From contig LR590464.1 in NCBI GenBank assembly GCA_901472455.1, positions 2,418,001 to 2,482,000 on the forward strand: a stretch of DNA of 64,000 nucleotides, written 5' to 3'. The translations under genes were made by a program, and so were the position numbers. This stretch comes from Leclercia adecarboxylata. GTDB taxonomy: Bacteria > Pseudomonadota > Gammaproteobacteria > Enterobacterales > Enterobacteriaceae. Below are positions 21,943 to 32,030 of this stretch, in pieces (positions within the stretch are counted from its first letter, which is position 1; each line of letters starts with the position of its first letter). Under the pieces are notes generated by a model. The model worked only from the letters and a program-made list of their open reading frames with translations, ran no database searches and had not been told where the DNA came from.

Positions 21943-24104
21943 CAGCCACGACGACCACAACTCAGGCGTTAATCGGGTGGATCAACACAACGCGCCAGCA
22001 CGCCCCCAATCCTCGATAACGACGCCGATGCCCTGCTGGCGAGCCTGGCAGTGGGCCAACGCGCGGGGAGCACGCGATTGCGCGGGCGCTGACCACCGGG
22101 AGCACCATCGGATTGTATGGTCACTCCCAGGCGGCGAAAGCCCACCTGCTCACGACGCTGTGCGGTAGCGATAATCAGCGGCATGAACGTGATTATCGGC
22201 CAGCGCACCTTTGACTACTTTTCGCATATCAACCCGGGGCCATGCCCTGACCAACATGGCGCTGCGCTTCAGCCCGACGGCGGCAGAGGTGGTTGACGAC
22301 GCCTTTCCGCTGCGCCTGAGCCTGCTTACCGAGGCGGAACTGGTGCAGGTGTTCCTTGCCCGCGCCACGCTGCCCGCGGTGGACAAGACCGTGATCGAAG
22401 CGCGACTGGAGAAGTGGCGCGCCCTGCGTCAACCCCAGAGCGTACCGGGGATCACCGCCGCCGACGTTGGGACTATCGCCGACTACTGGCGTGATACGGT
22501 GCCCGCCGCGTCCCCGGCAGATGGACGATGCTCTGTGGCACCAGTTTGCCCTGCTGCTGCCGTCGCTGGATCTGAGCACCCGCGCCAGCGTCTGGTCGCT
22601 GCTGTGGGGCGAACAGCAGGAGCTGACGCAGCAGTGGCTGAAGCTGGCGCATATTCTGCACCAGACCAGTCATGCACAGGTGCTGGCTGCGCCGCTGAGC
22701 CTGCTGGTGGACAATTTTGGCCTGCCGACCGAAGGTTTCCTCACCCGGGGGGATATCGCCCTGCCGGACGTGCAACAGGCGGTGCTGCATCCCCTGCACA
22801 ACGGCGAGTTACTTAACGCCATCAGCATTCCGCTGGACGTGCTGGCCCTGCTAACCCGGGAGCTGATCCTGCCCGTCGAAAACAGCGCGTTGTCAGGCGT
22901 GGATATCATTGACATTCCCGCCCCCTCGGCCCAGCCCGATCAGCCGCTGGCTCAGGCGAAGCAGGCGTGGTTACTGGAACACTATCGCCAGCATCTGCAG
23001 CCGGATGTGCTGGTGATCTGCAACGCCACCGCCCATCACAGCCAGACGGCAAAAACCGCCAAAACGCTGCTGAACTGGGTGAAAGCGACCCAACCGGGAG
23101 ACGATGCAGCCCTGCCAGGGCTGGTGTGGGCGATTACGCCGCAGGATACGCGCTTTACTCGCCGCACTAACCTCGACGAAGCGACGCAACAGCTGCTCGG
23201 CAAACCCGGCCAGCACTGGGGCACTCTGCAGGCGCTGGACAGCAGCAGCATGCAGCGAGTGATCGAGTGGCTGTCCCAGGCGACCTTGCCCTCCAGCGCC
23301 AGAAGCGCCTGTTGGCGCTGCGCCAGCGCCAGCAGCGGGAACTGAATCAGCTTATGCAGGGATATCTGATGCCCTTGACCCAGGAGCCTGCCGCGCAGCG
23401 CAGCGCCGCCGAAGCCATGGTGCGTACCTGCAAGGAAGCGCTGCCCGCCACGGGGAGCTGCTGGAAGGGTTACTCCCACCGCTGCGCGCCTTTGAAACGC
23501 TGCTTGCCGTACAGCAGCCGCGGGAAGAGCAGGTCAACGGCCTGTTTACCGATGCCATCGACCTGTTTGCTGACAGCGCTCAGGAAACGGATGAGATATG
23601 GCAGCCGACGGACAAAGCGCGTCTTGCCCATCACGTCTGGGTGAATCACCTGCGCCAGTGGAGCCGGGATGAGGCTGTCGCCAGCCGTCTCGGCCTGGAT
23701 AACGCGGTGCTGCAACAGATTAGCGATGTCCTGGTGATCGCCAGCTACCGTCTGAATCTGCTCGCCCAGCTGAAGAAAATTGTCGATACCGATAAAAGCA
23801 GCGCCGCGCAGCTGCATGCCGCGCTGGGAATTTCGTCGGGTGGGTTGGCTATGCCCAGACGCCTGCTTCTGACCGCCCAGCCAGCCGCATCCGCAAGGGG
23901 CAGCCGGTATTTGTGACGCCAACGGTCAACAGCAGCGCACCCCGCTTAACCCGTCTGGGAGAGCAGCCGGTGCATGCGGCGACCGCTTATGTCTATGACT
24001 GGCTGGTGGCGTTGTATACCCAGGCGATTGAGAACATCGGGTATCAGCATCCCCACGATGTAACGATGGCGGATCGCCAGGCGTTGCAGAGCTTGCTCGC
24101 CTGA
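21939..24104 (+). CDS. srfC: SrfC, P-loop-like protein of the srfABC locus
   Basis: About 721 residues. A P-loop-like motif GLYGHSQAAKAHLL occurs near residue 60; it keeps the Lys but lacks the usual GKS/T. VDIIDIPAP near residue 325 resembles a G3 (DxxG-type) strand, and VLVICNATAH may be a G4-like strand. This recalls dynamin-like or Ras-fold GTPases, but nucleotide binding is unproven. Long helical segments follow. Several one-base shifts lie near 22010, 22070, 22170, 22240, 22510, 23280, 23440 and 23840. It ends the locus and is followed by a REP element. Confidence 0.85.
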
Positions 24105-24111
24105 TGATACT

Positions 24112-24143
24112 AAGGCCTGATGGCGCTACGCTTATCAGGCCTG
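24112..24143. repeat. REP-type palindrome after srfC
   Basis: AGGCCTGATGGCGCTACGCT followed by TATCAGGCCT is the typical enterobacterial REP hairpin with GCCTGAT/ATCAGGC arms. Confidence 0.85.
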
Positions 24144-24158
24144 GAATACCGGCCCGTA

Positions 24159-24927
24159 TCAATGCGGGTCGTTTCTCTCTGCCAGGCAATCAGATAACAC
24201 CTTCGCCAGCGCCGACGGATTCTCCCAGGACATCGAATGGCCTGCATCGCGGATGATTTTTACCTCAACACCCTGCTGACGCATCTCGTCTACGTCGGGA
24301 TCGGGCAGCGAACGTTCGCCAAAAATCAGCCATACCGGGCAAGGTAACGTTAGATAACGTGCGCTCCAGCTGGGGTGTACCCCTTCAACCAGACTGGCTG
24401 CACCGCGCCACACTGCCAGGGGGCAGTGTTTTGCAAGCATCCTTTCCAGGGTGAGGTTTCAGCCTCCAGCATGGCCTGATAACCGTTACGCACAAAATCC
24501 TCTTCCGTTCGGGCGGCAATGCCCGACTAAAGGTGCCACCGCCACCGTGGAAATTGGGTTCGGAAACAATCAGACCCCGCAGACGCCTATCGGCCAGCTC
24601 TGCCGCTTCGATTGCGATGCTGCCGCCCATGCTGTGCCCATACAGCCAGAATGACGTTATCGCTAAATGATCGAGCAGCTCGATGACCACCTTCGCCTGC
24701 GCCGAGGTCTTATAGCTGAATGTTTCAGGTTTATCGCTGTAACCACTGCCAGGAAGATCGATAAGAATGGCCCGGCGGGAACCGAACTGAGGATCGCAGA
24801 CGATACGAGGATATTCGTAAGAAGAAGCACAGCCGAGACCATGAATAAAAACCAGCGGTTCGCCGTGCCCGGGCAATTCCTGCCAGCGCACCGTGCAACG
24901 GGCCTGGTGGGAATAGAAGCTGTTCAT
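24159..24927 (-). CDS. Alpha/beta-hydrolase, one frameshift
   Basis: About 256 residues. The nucleophile elbow is YGHSMGGS, the catalytic Asp is likely in LIFGERSLPDPD, and the His is in RDAGHSMSWEN. The oxyanion region LVFIHGLGC is near the N-terminus. The frame changes near 24525 and 24430. This is the general esterase/lactonase/haloperoxidase-like branch; the substrate is unknown. It is convergent with srfC across a REP element. Confidence 0.85.
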
Positions 24928-25052
24928 AAGCACTCCTTTTCTAATGACTGATTATTTATACAGTTCATCACCGAAGGATGCTATTACCAGATGTTGTAGG
25001 CCAGATAAGGCACCTGCCCCGCATTCGGCAAAAAGCCGCGCCGGAGCAGCAT

Positions 25053-25226
25053 TCAGAAAAGGGAAATCAGCAGTGCAACCGGAAAACTCATCGGCCAGGT
25101 AGACCCCACCAGGAAGGCGCTCAGAAAGCGGATGCGTTTGCGATCTTTGGAGAGAAACCAGGTGATAAGGGCACTAATGGCCGCCATGACGGCATAAAAC
25201 ATTAACATTTTTTGATACAACGTCAT
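25053..25226 (-). CDS. ortT: OrtT, orphan membrane toxin
   Basis: 57 residues from ATG 25226, matching E. coli OrtT (YdcX) nearly throughout: LYQKMLMFYAVMAAI, then FLSKDRKRIRFLSAFLVG and TWPMSFPVALL. It is a GhoT-like protein with two transmembrane helices that damages the inner membrane and has no cognate antitoxin in E. coli; it is linked to tolerance of antimicrobials affecting folate synthesis. The longer upstream frame is not used because the family starts at this Met behind an AAGGTG site. Confidence 0.93.
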   Translation of the reverse strand: MTLYQKMLMFYAVMAAISALITWFLSKDRKRIRFLSAFLVGSTWPMSFPVALLISLF

Positions 25227-25387
25227 CTCATTCACCTTGTCTGCTGTGCAATAACCGCGCGCAATATGCGGCAAATGTTGAGACAGATCAAGTTTTTCGT
25301 TACAAATTAGCCACATTGATTTTATGGTTACTAACAAAAGAGTAGCTTTTGCTACATCTTTTAACCCGACCTGCCTTCCCCTACAAA

Positions 25388-25413
25388 CAAAAAGGGCCGC
25401 ATTATGCGGCCCT
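25388..25413 (-). terminator. Rho-independent terminator of the 25-residue ORF
   Basis: On the minus strand GGGCCGCATAATGCGGCCC forms an 8-bp stem and is followed by TTTTTG. It begins 12 bases after the small ORF stop. Confidence 0.9.
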
Positions 25414-25424
25414 GGATCCCGGGA

Positions 25425-25502
25425 CTACTTCTTCACCGGCTGAGGCTTTTTATTACCCGAGTCGGGCACTTTACGGGATTTGTCTTTATCAACGTGTAAC
25501 AT
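25425..25502 (-). CDS. 25-residue basic small protein
   Basis: The ORF starts MLHVDKDKSRKVPDSGNKK and ends PQPVKK. It is very hydrophilic and Lys/Pro-rich. AAAGGAGAG lies 4 bases before the ATG, a near-perfect ribosome binding site, and a strong terminator follows the stop. These two signals support a real gene despite its size. I do not recognise a named family with certainty. It is divergent from yeaR, with the NsrR site between them closer to yeaR. Confidence 0.7.
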   Translation of the reverse strand: MLHVDKDKSRKVPDSGNKKPQPVKK

Positions 25503-25563
25503 CAGACTCTCCTTTGTGACCTTCGGAATAAGTAAGTATAGCCTGCTTCGGGAGTACCACTTT

Positions 25564-25586
25564 AAAGTGCATTTTAAATGCACATT
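25564..25586. promoter_or_regulatory. NsrR operator upstream of yeaR
   Basis: AAAGTGCATTTTAAATGCAC plus ATT contains the two inverted TGCATTT halves of the NsrR consensus. It lies about 60 bases before the yeaR start, so repression relieved by nitric oxide is expected as in E. coli. Confidence 0.8.
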
Positions 25587-25647
25587 CTGCCAACTCTGCG
25601 TTGTCCTTTAGTGCTGTAATAGTCCCAGGTTTTACAGGGAGAACATT

Positions 25648-25974
25648 ATGCTGCCTATTCCGAAAAGTTGTATTCACACCCGCTCAACGCCCTTCTGGAA
25701 CAAAGACACCGCGCCTGCGGGAATTTTCAAACGCCATCTGGATACCGGCACCCAACCCGGCGTCTATCCCCGTCTCAGCGTGATGCAGGGCGCGGTGCGT
25801 TACCTCGGCTATGCCGACGAAACCTCGCCTGAGCCGGACAGCGTCCTGGTCATTGAGGCCGGGCATTTTGGCGTATTTCCACCTGAACGCTGGCACCACA
25901 TCGAAGTGATGACCGACGATACCTATTTCAATATCGACTTTTTCGTTGAACCCGACGTGTTAAGAAAGTCGTAA
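25648..25974 (+). CDS. yeaR: YeaR (DUF1971)
   Basis: 108 residues, clearly YeaR: IHTRSTPFWNKDTAPAGIF, then GVYPRLSVMQGAVRYLGYAD. The cupin-like fold is also found as an extension of some TehB proteins. E. coli yeaR-yoaG is induced by nitrate and nitric oxide through NarL and NsrR; the biochemical role is unknown. The C-terminus is shorter than in E. coli by about ten residues. yoaG follows 19 bases downstream. Confidence 0.93.
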   Translation: MLPIPKSCIHTRSTPFWNKDTAPAGIFKRHLDTGTQPGVYPRLSVMQGAVRYLGYADETSPEPDSVLVIEAGHFGVFPPERWHHIEVMTDDTYFNIDFFVEPDVLRKS

Positions 25975-25993
25975 ACAGAGAAGGAGTAACTTT

Positions 25994-26176
25994 ATGGGCA
26001 AGGCAACTTATACCGTCACCGTCACTAACAATAGCAACGGTGTGTCGGTGGATTACGAGACGGACGCCCCGATGGAGCTGATGATCCCGGACGTCGCCGC
26101 GCAGGTGGTCAAAGACCTGGTGAATACCGTGCGCGCTTACGACACTAAAAATGAGCACGAGGTCTGCGGCTGGTAG
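25994..26176 (+). CDS. yoaG: YoaG (DUF1869)
   Basis: 60 residues, the same length as E. coli YoaG: MGKATYTVTVTNNSNGVSVD to the end NEHEVCGW. It is a small alpha/beta protein that forms dimers in the known structure. An AGAAGGAG site precedes the ATG. It is co-transcribed with yeaR. In E. coli the pair sits elsewhere on the chromosome, so its place next to ortT and patD is a lineage-specific arrangement. Confidence 0.94.
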   Translation: MGKATYTVTVTNNSNGVSVDYETDAPMELMIPDVAAQVVKDLVNTVRAYDTKNEHEVCGW

Positions 26177-26185
26177 CCGCCCCCG

Positions 26186-27634
26186 TCACCCTTTCAGCAG
26201 TTCCAACACCGTCTGCGGCACCTGATTGGCCATTTTCAGGGCCGCATTCTGGCTTTGATCCAGAATCTGCGCCCGGGCCAGCTGGCTGGCCTCGGCGGCG
26301 TAGTCGGCATCCTGTATCCGGCTGCGGGCCGCTTGCAGGGAGATGTTCTGCTGGGACAGCACGGCCTTGCTGGATTCGAACCGGTTGATCACCGCGCCAT
26401 ACTGCGCGCGATAGCCGCTCACCTTTTCCAGCGCGGCATCCAGTAACCCCATACACTTTTTGGCCCCGCCTCCGGTGATCATATCAGTGCTTTCCAGTTG
26501 CAGCGTCTTCAGATCCGTCGGCGTCGGCTCGATGGTGGTGGACTGCATGGCTTCACCGAAATTGGCGCTGGTCGCCACTTCTATAGGGCGGCTCTGTTTT
26601 GGCGGCACGGTAGGCGTAATCGACGGTGTCGGCAAATTACCCCAGGTGATGTTGCTGGTAAAAGAACCGCTGCCCACCACCATCACCAGCAAATCTTCCG
26701 TCACGGTATCCAGCGTGATGCGTTCAATGCGGTTCGAACCGTTGGCACCGTCGTTCCAGGCCCGGACGCCTTATCTTCATAGCGATCGCCATCTCCGCTA
26801 TAGGAAATGTTCATCCCGTTATAGTTAAGCGTTTCACCGCTGTAACTCCAGCTGTTATCGCCGTCAATCAGCTGCGAGTCATCATAGACCGCCCCGCTGC
26901 TGAAACCGTTTTTTGGCCGTCAGCACCGAGGCGGTCGCTTTCGCGCCATCGGTGATGCCGCGGCTCACCCAGGTATAATCCGCATCCGGGCCGTTTAATG
27001 GCGTGCCCGCGAGATGTTTACCATCCCGGGTAAATATCTGCAGATCGTCATCCAGACCCAGCGAATCAATGTTAATAGTGATATTGGTCGACCGGCGGAA
27101 TATAGGCCAGCGGAATAACACCGGAACTGAAAGAATAATCGGTGCCCGCTACCGGGAATTTACGATCCAGCGGCATAACATCGCCAATTAATTGCGGCGG
27201 TAATACCGGCTTATCGGTCGCCAGCGGATATTGCCCGAAGATCTCGGTTTGCTCGGAGATTTGGGTAATTGTCCCCAGTATCTGCTGATATTCCTGGTTG
27301 ATACTGTCCCGGTCGGACTGCGATAAGGTGCCGGTTTGCGCCTGAATGGGCCAGGCTTTTGGCTTTGATCAGCATCGCGCTGACGTCGCTCAGGCTCCCT
27401 TCTGCCGTCTGCGCCAGGCTTATCGCGTCATCCAGCCCACGTGAGATCGCCTTGTCCGCATTGATTGTTGGCGAACATCCGGTTGCCAATGGCCTGCCCG
27501 GCGGCATCATCCTTCGCGCTGTTAATACGCAAAGCGGATGAGAGCCGTTCAATCGTCTGGGCCAGTAAAGTACTGTTAGCATTCCGGGACTTAAGTGAGA
27601 GCCCGGCAATCTCGTTATGATTAATTGCAAGCAT
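26186..27634 (-). CDS. Orphan flagellin with a large non-standard central domain, frameshifted
   Basis: About 482 residues. The conserved N-terminal D0/D1 region reads TIERLSSALRINSAKDDAAG and GISLAQTAEGSL-like; the C-terminal D1/D0 region is RFESSKAVLSQQNISLQAA then RSRIQDADYAAEASQLARAQ. Between them are about 250 residues of beta-rich sequence (TITINIDSLGLDDDLQIF, GDNSWSYSGETLNYNGMNIS, EDLLVMVVGSGSF) unlike classical FliC D2/D3 and recalling bacterial pre-peptidase or adhesin-type domains. Shifts lie near 26755, 26905, 27105, 27345 and 27475. A FliA-type promoter precedes it. No other flagellar gene is in the window. Confidence 0.85.
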
Positions 27635-27666
27635 GGTCAGGGCGATTTTATTATGGATTTACTTCG

Positions 27667-27693
27667 GTATCGGCGGCCAGGCGATTTAATTTA
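27667..27693 (-). promoter_or_regulatory. Sigma-28 (FliA) promoter of the orphan flagellin
   Basis: On the minus strand TAAA, exactly 15 bases, then GCCGATAC. This matches TAAA-N15-GCCGATAA except at the last base and lies 33 bases upstream of the flagellin ATG. Confidence 0.85.
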
Positions 27694-27821
27694 GGCGACA
27701 GGTGAAAAAAGCTGACGATATATTCTTGCGGGGATAAGAATGTTAAATATTTAATATATTCACAAAAAGAATATATTTATCACCGCCGGTGAGATTTCTT
27801 TCTACCGGCGGTGATAAGTCA

Positions 27822-29241
27822 TTAATGTTTAAACATTACATGTCTGACCACGGTGTAATCCTCCAGCCCATACACCGACATATCCTTGCCGTAGCCCGAC
27901 ATTTTCATCCCGCCGTGGGGCATTTCGCTGACCAGCATAAAGTGAGTATTCACCCAGGTGCAGCCATACTGCAGGTGCGCGCTGACGCGGTGTGCGCGGC
28001 CCACGTCCTGGGTCCACACCGAGGAGGCCAACCGTATTGCGACGCGTTGGCCCAGGCCAGAACTGCTCCTCATCGTCGAATTCCGTCACACTCACTTACC
28101 GGGCCAAACACTTCCCGCTGGACAATGGCATCTTCCTGTTTCGCGCCTGCCAACAGGGTCGGCTGGAACCAGTAGCCTTTGCCGTCGTGCTTGCTGCCGC
28201 CGGTGATGACCTGCACATGCCCGAGGGCTTTGGCTTCATCCACGGCTTTGCATACCCGTCGAGATGCGCCTGCGAACTTAGCGGGCCAAGCTCGGTGCTT
28301 TCGTCATCCGGGGCGCCGATTTTCAGGCTGGCGACCGCGGCACCCAGTTTCTCCACCAGCGCCGGATAAATGCCCTTTTGCGCGTAGATACGACAGGCGG
28401 CGTACAGTCCTGCCCGGCGTTGTAGAAGCCAAAGGTGCGTACCCCCTCCACCACCGCGTCGAGATCCGCGTCATCAAAGACGATCACCGGCGCTTTACCG
28501 CCCAGCTCCATATGGGTGCGCTTGATGGACGAGGCGGTATGTCCAATGATGTGTTCCCCCGTGGCGATAGAGCCGGTAAGCGACACCATCCGCACCTTTT
28601 CATGCCCGGTCAGCGGGTCACCCACAGTTTTGCCCCGCCCGAACAGCACATTAAGCACCCCGGCCGGAAGATGGTTTTTGCCAGTTCAGCCAGTTTCAGG
28701 GCGGTGAGCGGCGTTATCTCAGAGGGTTTAAGCACCACGCAGTTCCCGGCGGCCAGCGCCGGGGCCAGCTTCCACGCCGCCATCATCAGCGGATAGTTCC
28801 AGGGGGCAATCGACGCGACAACGCCCACCGGGTCGCGACGGATCAACGAGGTGTGTCCCTCCAGATATTCCCCGCCGCCGAACCGTTCAGGGTACGCGCC
28901 GCGCCAGCAAAGAAGCGAAACACGTCGGCTATGGCCGGAATTTCATCCCCCAGTACGCAGTGCAGGGGTTTGCCGCAGTTTTGTGACTCCAGCCGCGCCA
29001 GGGCGTCGGCATTGGCTTCGATGGTATCCGCCAGCCTGAGCAGGCACTCGGCGCGGCTTTTCGGCGTGGTGCGCCCCCAGTTGGCGAAGGCCCGGTCGGC
29101 GGCCTGTACGGCAGCATCCACCTGGGCGGCTGAGGCTTCTGCGATCTCCAACAGCACCTCGCCAGTCGCAGGGTTATAGACCGGCTGCTTTTCCCCTTCG
29201 CCGTTGACCAGTTCACCATTAATCAGCAGTTGCGTTTGCAT
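27822..29241 (-). CDS. patD: Gamma-aminobutyraldehyde dehydrogenase PatD
   Basis: About 473 residues of an NAD-dependent aldehyde dehydrogenase. The motifs are [17 protein letters not shown] with the catalytic Glu, and GFYNAGQDC with the nucleophile Cys. It oxidises 4-aminobutanal from putrescine to GABA in the cytosol. Frame changes near 28045, 28235, 28400, 28670 and 28875 are short indels. It is the last gene of ydcSTUV-patD, as in E. coli, 24 bases after ydcV. Confidence 0.93.
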
Positions 29242-29265
29242 AGTATTGTCCTGTTTGAATCAACG

Positions 29266-30069
29266 TTATTTCCCGCTTCCGGCAACATCTTCGCCGTCGC
29301 GGGTTAGCCACCAGGCCCCCAGAATGGGAATGGCGGTCACCAGCATGACCAGCAGGGCCACCACGTTAGTCACCGGCACATCGCGCGGGCGGCCGAGCTG
29401 GTTTAACAGCCACAGCGGCAAGGTGCGCTCATGTCCGGCGGTAAAGGTCGTGACGATGATCTCGTCAAACGACAGGGCGAACGCCAGCATTCCCCCCGCC
29501 AGCAGCGCCGACCCCAGATTGGGCAGCACCACATAGCGGAAGGTTTGCCAGCCGTTAGCGCCCAAATCCATTGACGCCTCGATCAGGCTCCACGAGGTAC
29601 GCCGGAAACGGGCAATCACATTATTGAACACCACCACCACGCAGAACGTGGCGTGACCGAGAATGATGGTGAAGAAACCTGGCTCCAGATTGATGGTTTT
29701 GAACGCCGTCAGCAGCGCCAGACCGGTGATGATCCCCGGCAGCGCAATCGGCAGGATCAGCATCAGCGATACTGCGTTCTTACCAAAAAATTCCCGCCGC
29801 CATAATGCCGCTGCCGCCAGGGTACCCAGTACCAGGGCAATCACCGTTGATAGGGCAGCGATTTTAAGTGACAAGATGACCGATTCGATGATGTCGCTGC
29901 GCCCGGCCGCCGCGCTAAACCACTTCAGCGTCAGCCCCTGCGGCGGAAAACTGAACGCCGCATCCTCAGTATTAAAAGCATAGATGGCAATAATCAGCAG
30001 CGGGAAGTGCAGGAAGATCACCCGCCCAGGTGGCGATTTCAGAAACAACGGTGCGCGTTCAGAGTGCAT
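29266..30069 (-). CDS. ydcV: YdcV, ABC permease of putative polyamine transporter
   Basis: 267 residues with six hydrophobic helices and an intact frame. The EAA-type loop that contacts the ATPase reads [20 protein letters not shown]. It belongs to the PotC-like inner membrane permeases. Its start overlaps the end of ydcU by 11 bases, consistent with a heterodimer made from coupled genes. Confidence 0.93.
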   Translation of the reverse strand: MHSERAPLFLKSPPGRVIFLHFPLLIIAIYAFNTEDAAFSFPPQGLTLKWFSAAAGRSDIIESVILSLKIAALSTVIALVLGTLAAAALWRREFFGKNAVSLMLILPIALPGIITGLALLTAFKTINLEPGFFTIILGHATFCVVVVFNNVIARFRRTSWSLIEASMDLGANGWQTFRYVVLPNLGSALLAGGMLAFALSFDEIIVTTFTAGHERTLPLWLLNQLGRPRDVPVTNVVALLVMLVTAIPILGAWWLTRDGEDVAGSGK

Positions 30070-31001
30070 CAAACGCTCCCAGGCGCTTCACGAACGCCAG
30101 ATAGACTGTAATGAGAACAATCGGCACCAGCGTAAAGGCGGCCGCCATCGGCATATTGCCAATCGCCCCCTGCTGGGAGTAAACCATCTGCCCGATAAAG
30201 TAGCCCGGCGGCCGACGAGCTGCGGCACGATAAAATCGCCCAGCGTCAGTGAAAAGGTGAAGATTGACCCGGCGGCAATACCCGGGATCGCCAGTGGCAG
30301 GACGACATAGCGGAAGGTCTGACGGGGTCTGGCCCCGAGATCGGCAGAGGCTTGCAGCAATGACGCGGGCAGACGTTCAAGTGCCGCCTGCACCGGCAGG
30401 ATCATAAACGGCAGCCAGATATAGACGAACACCAGGAACCGCCCCAGCCCGGAGGTCGAAAGCGTACTGCCCCCGATGCCCGGCACCGTCAACAGCGAGG
30501 TCAGCAGCGGCTCCAGCCCCATATGGCTCAGAAACCACTGCGCCACGCCGTCTTTCGCCAGCAGCAGCGTCCAGGCGTAGGCTTTAACGATATAGCTGGC
30601 CCACATCGGCAGCATCACTGCGATATAGAAAAAGGCTTCCACTTGCCGCGGGTGTAACGCGCCATATACCAGGCCATGGGGAACGCCAGAATCGCGCAGC
30701 CCAGGGTGACGGCAATCGCCATCGTCAGGGTGCGGAGAATGATGTCGTAGTTGGCCGGGTTAAAGAGCGCGCGGATGTTGGCGAAGGTCAGGTCAGGCGT
30801 CACCGACATGGTGAAGTCATCGAAGGTATAGAACCCCTGCCACAGCAGGGCAAACAATGACCCTAAATAGACAATGCCAAACCACATCAACGGGCCGAGC
30901 AGGAGTAAGAACAGCCCCAGCGCCGGTCTGCGCCAGAACAGCGCCGACAGACGCCCTGAAAGACCGTGCGAGGCCGGCGGAGGCGAAACGCTCATGTCCA
31001 T
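30059..31001 (-). CDS. ydcU: YdcU, ABC permease of putative polyamine transporter
   Basis: About 313 residues, PotB-like. The EAA loop reads [20 protein letters not shown]. Six core helices are visible, with an extra periplasmic segment after helix one. Frame changes occur near 30215 and 30640, each one base. The ATG at 31001 is supported by the [13 protein letters not shown] start and by the ydcT stop one base upstream. Confidence 0.9.
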
Positions 31002-31002
31002 T

Positions 31003-32013
31003 TCACCCCTCCTCATGCAGCGGCACCATGGCGTCGCGCGCCCACGAGGCGGTGACCATCTGCCCTGGCTCCAGCCCGTCCCCGGCGTGGTTCCGGTCAG
31101 GTTCGCCTGACTTACCAGCAGCTTTTCCCCCTCGGCAAGGCGTAGCTCGAAACGGGTAGCCGCCCCCTGGAACTGTACGGCCTGCACCCGGCCCTGAACC
31201 TGAATTTCACCTTCCCCATCGAGGCGAATATGTTCCGGTCGCAGGGAGTAGCTCCCCGACAGGCCGCAGACACGTTGCGCCAGGGCATCGGTGAAGACGT
31301 TCGACGTGCCAACGAAGCTGGCCACGAACGGCGTGCGCGGGCGGAGATAGAGTTCGTGTGGGGTATCCACCTGCTCGATACGGCCATTATTGAACACCGC
31401 CACCCGATCCGACATCGACAGCGCTTCGCCCTGGTCGTGGGTCACGAAAATAAAGGTGATGCCCAGCTCCTGCTGCAATTTTTTCAGTTCAAACTGCATC
31501 TGCTCGCGCAATTTCAGGTCCAGCGCCCCGAGGGGTTCATCCAGCAGCAGAACCCGGGGCTGATTGACCAGCGCCCGGGCTATCGCCACCCGTTGACGCT
31601 GGCCGCCCGACAGCTGCGAGGGTTTGCGGGTTTCCGCAAAGCTTAAGCCGACCTTCTCCAGGGCTTCCCGCGCCTGGGCCTGACGAGTGGTTTTGTTGAT
31701 CCCTTTAACCATCAACCCATAGGCGACGTTTTCGAGGATTGTCATGTGGGGAAAGAGCGCGTAGTCCTGAAAGACGGTGTTGACGTCGCGCTCCCAGGGC
31801 GGGAGTTCGCTGGCATCTTTGCCAAAGATAGCGATGGAGCCGCCGCTAAGCTGTTCAAAGCCCGCAATCAGGCGCAGGCAGGTGGTTTTGCCGGAGCCGG
31901 AAGGCCCAGCATCGAGAAAAACTCGCCGTCACGAATCCGGATCGTTACCCCGTCCACGCACGCACGTCGCCATACAGACGTGAGACATCATTAAACTCTA
32001 CTGCGTACGTCAT
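31003..32013 (-). CDS. ydcT: YdcT, ATPase of putative polyamine transporter
   Basis: About 337 residues. Walker A is GPSGSGKTT near residue 40, the Q-loop is FQDYALFPHMT, the signature is LSGGQRQRVAIARAL, Walker B is VLLLDEPLGALD and the H-loop is FVTHD. A C-terminal TOBE-type regulatory domain follows. Shifts lie near 31085, 31908 and 31963. It is a PotA-like energiser for YdcUV. Confidence 0.93.
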
Positions 32014-32030
32014 AATCCGCTCCCTGGCGC

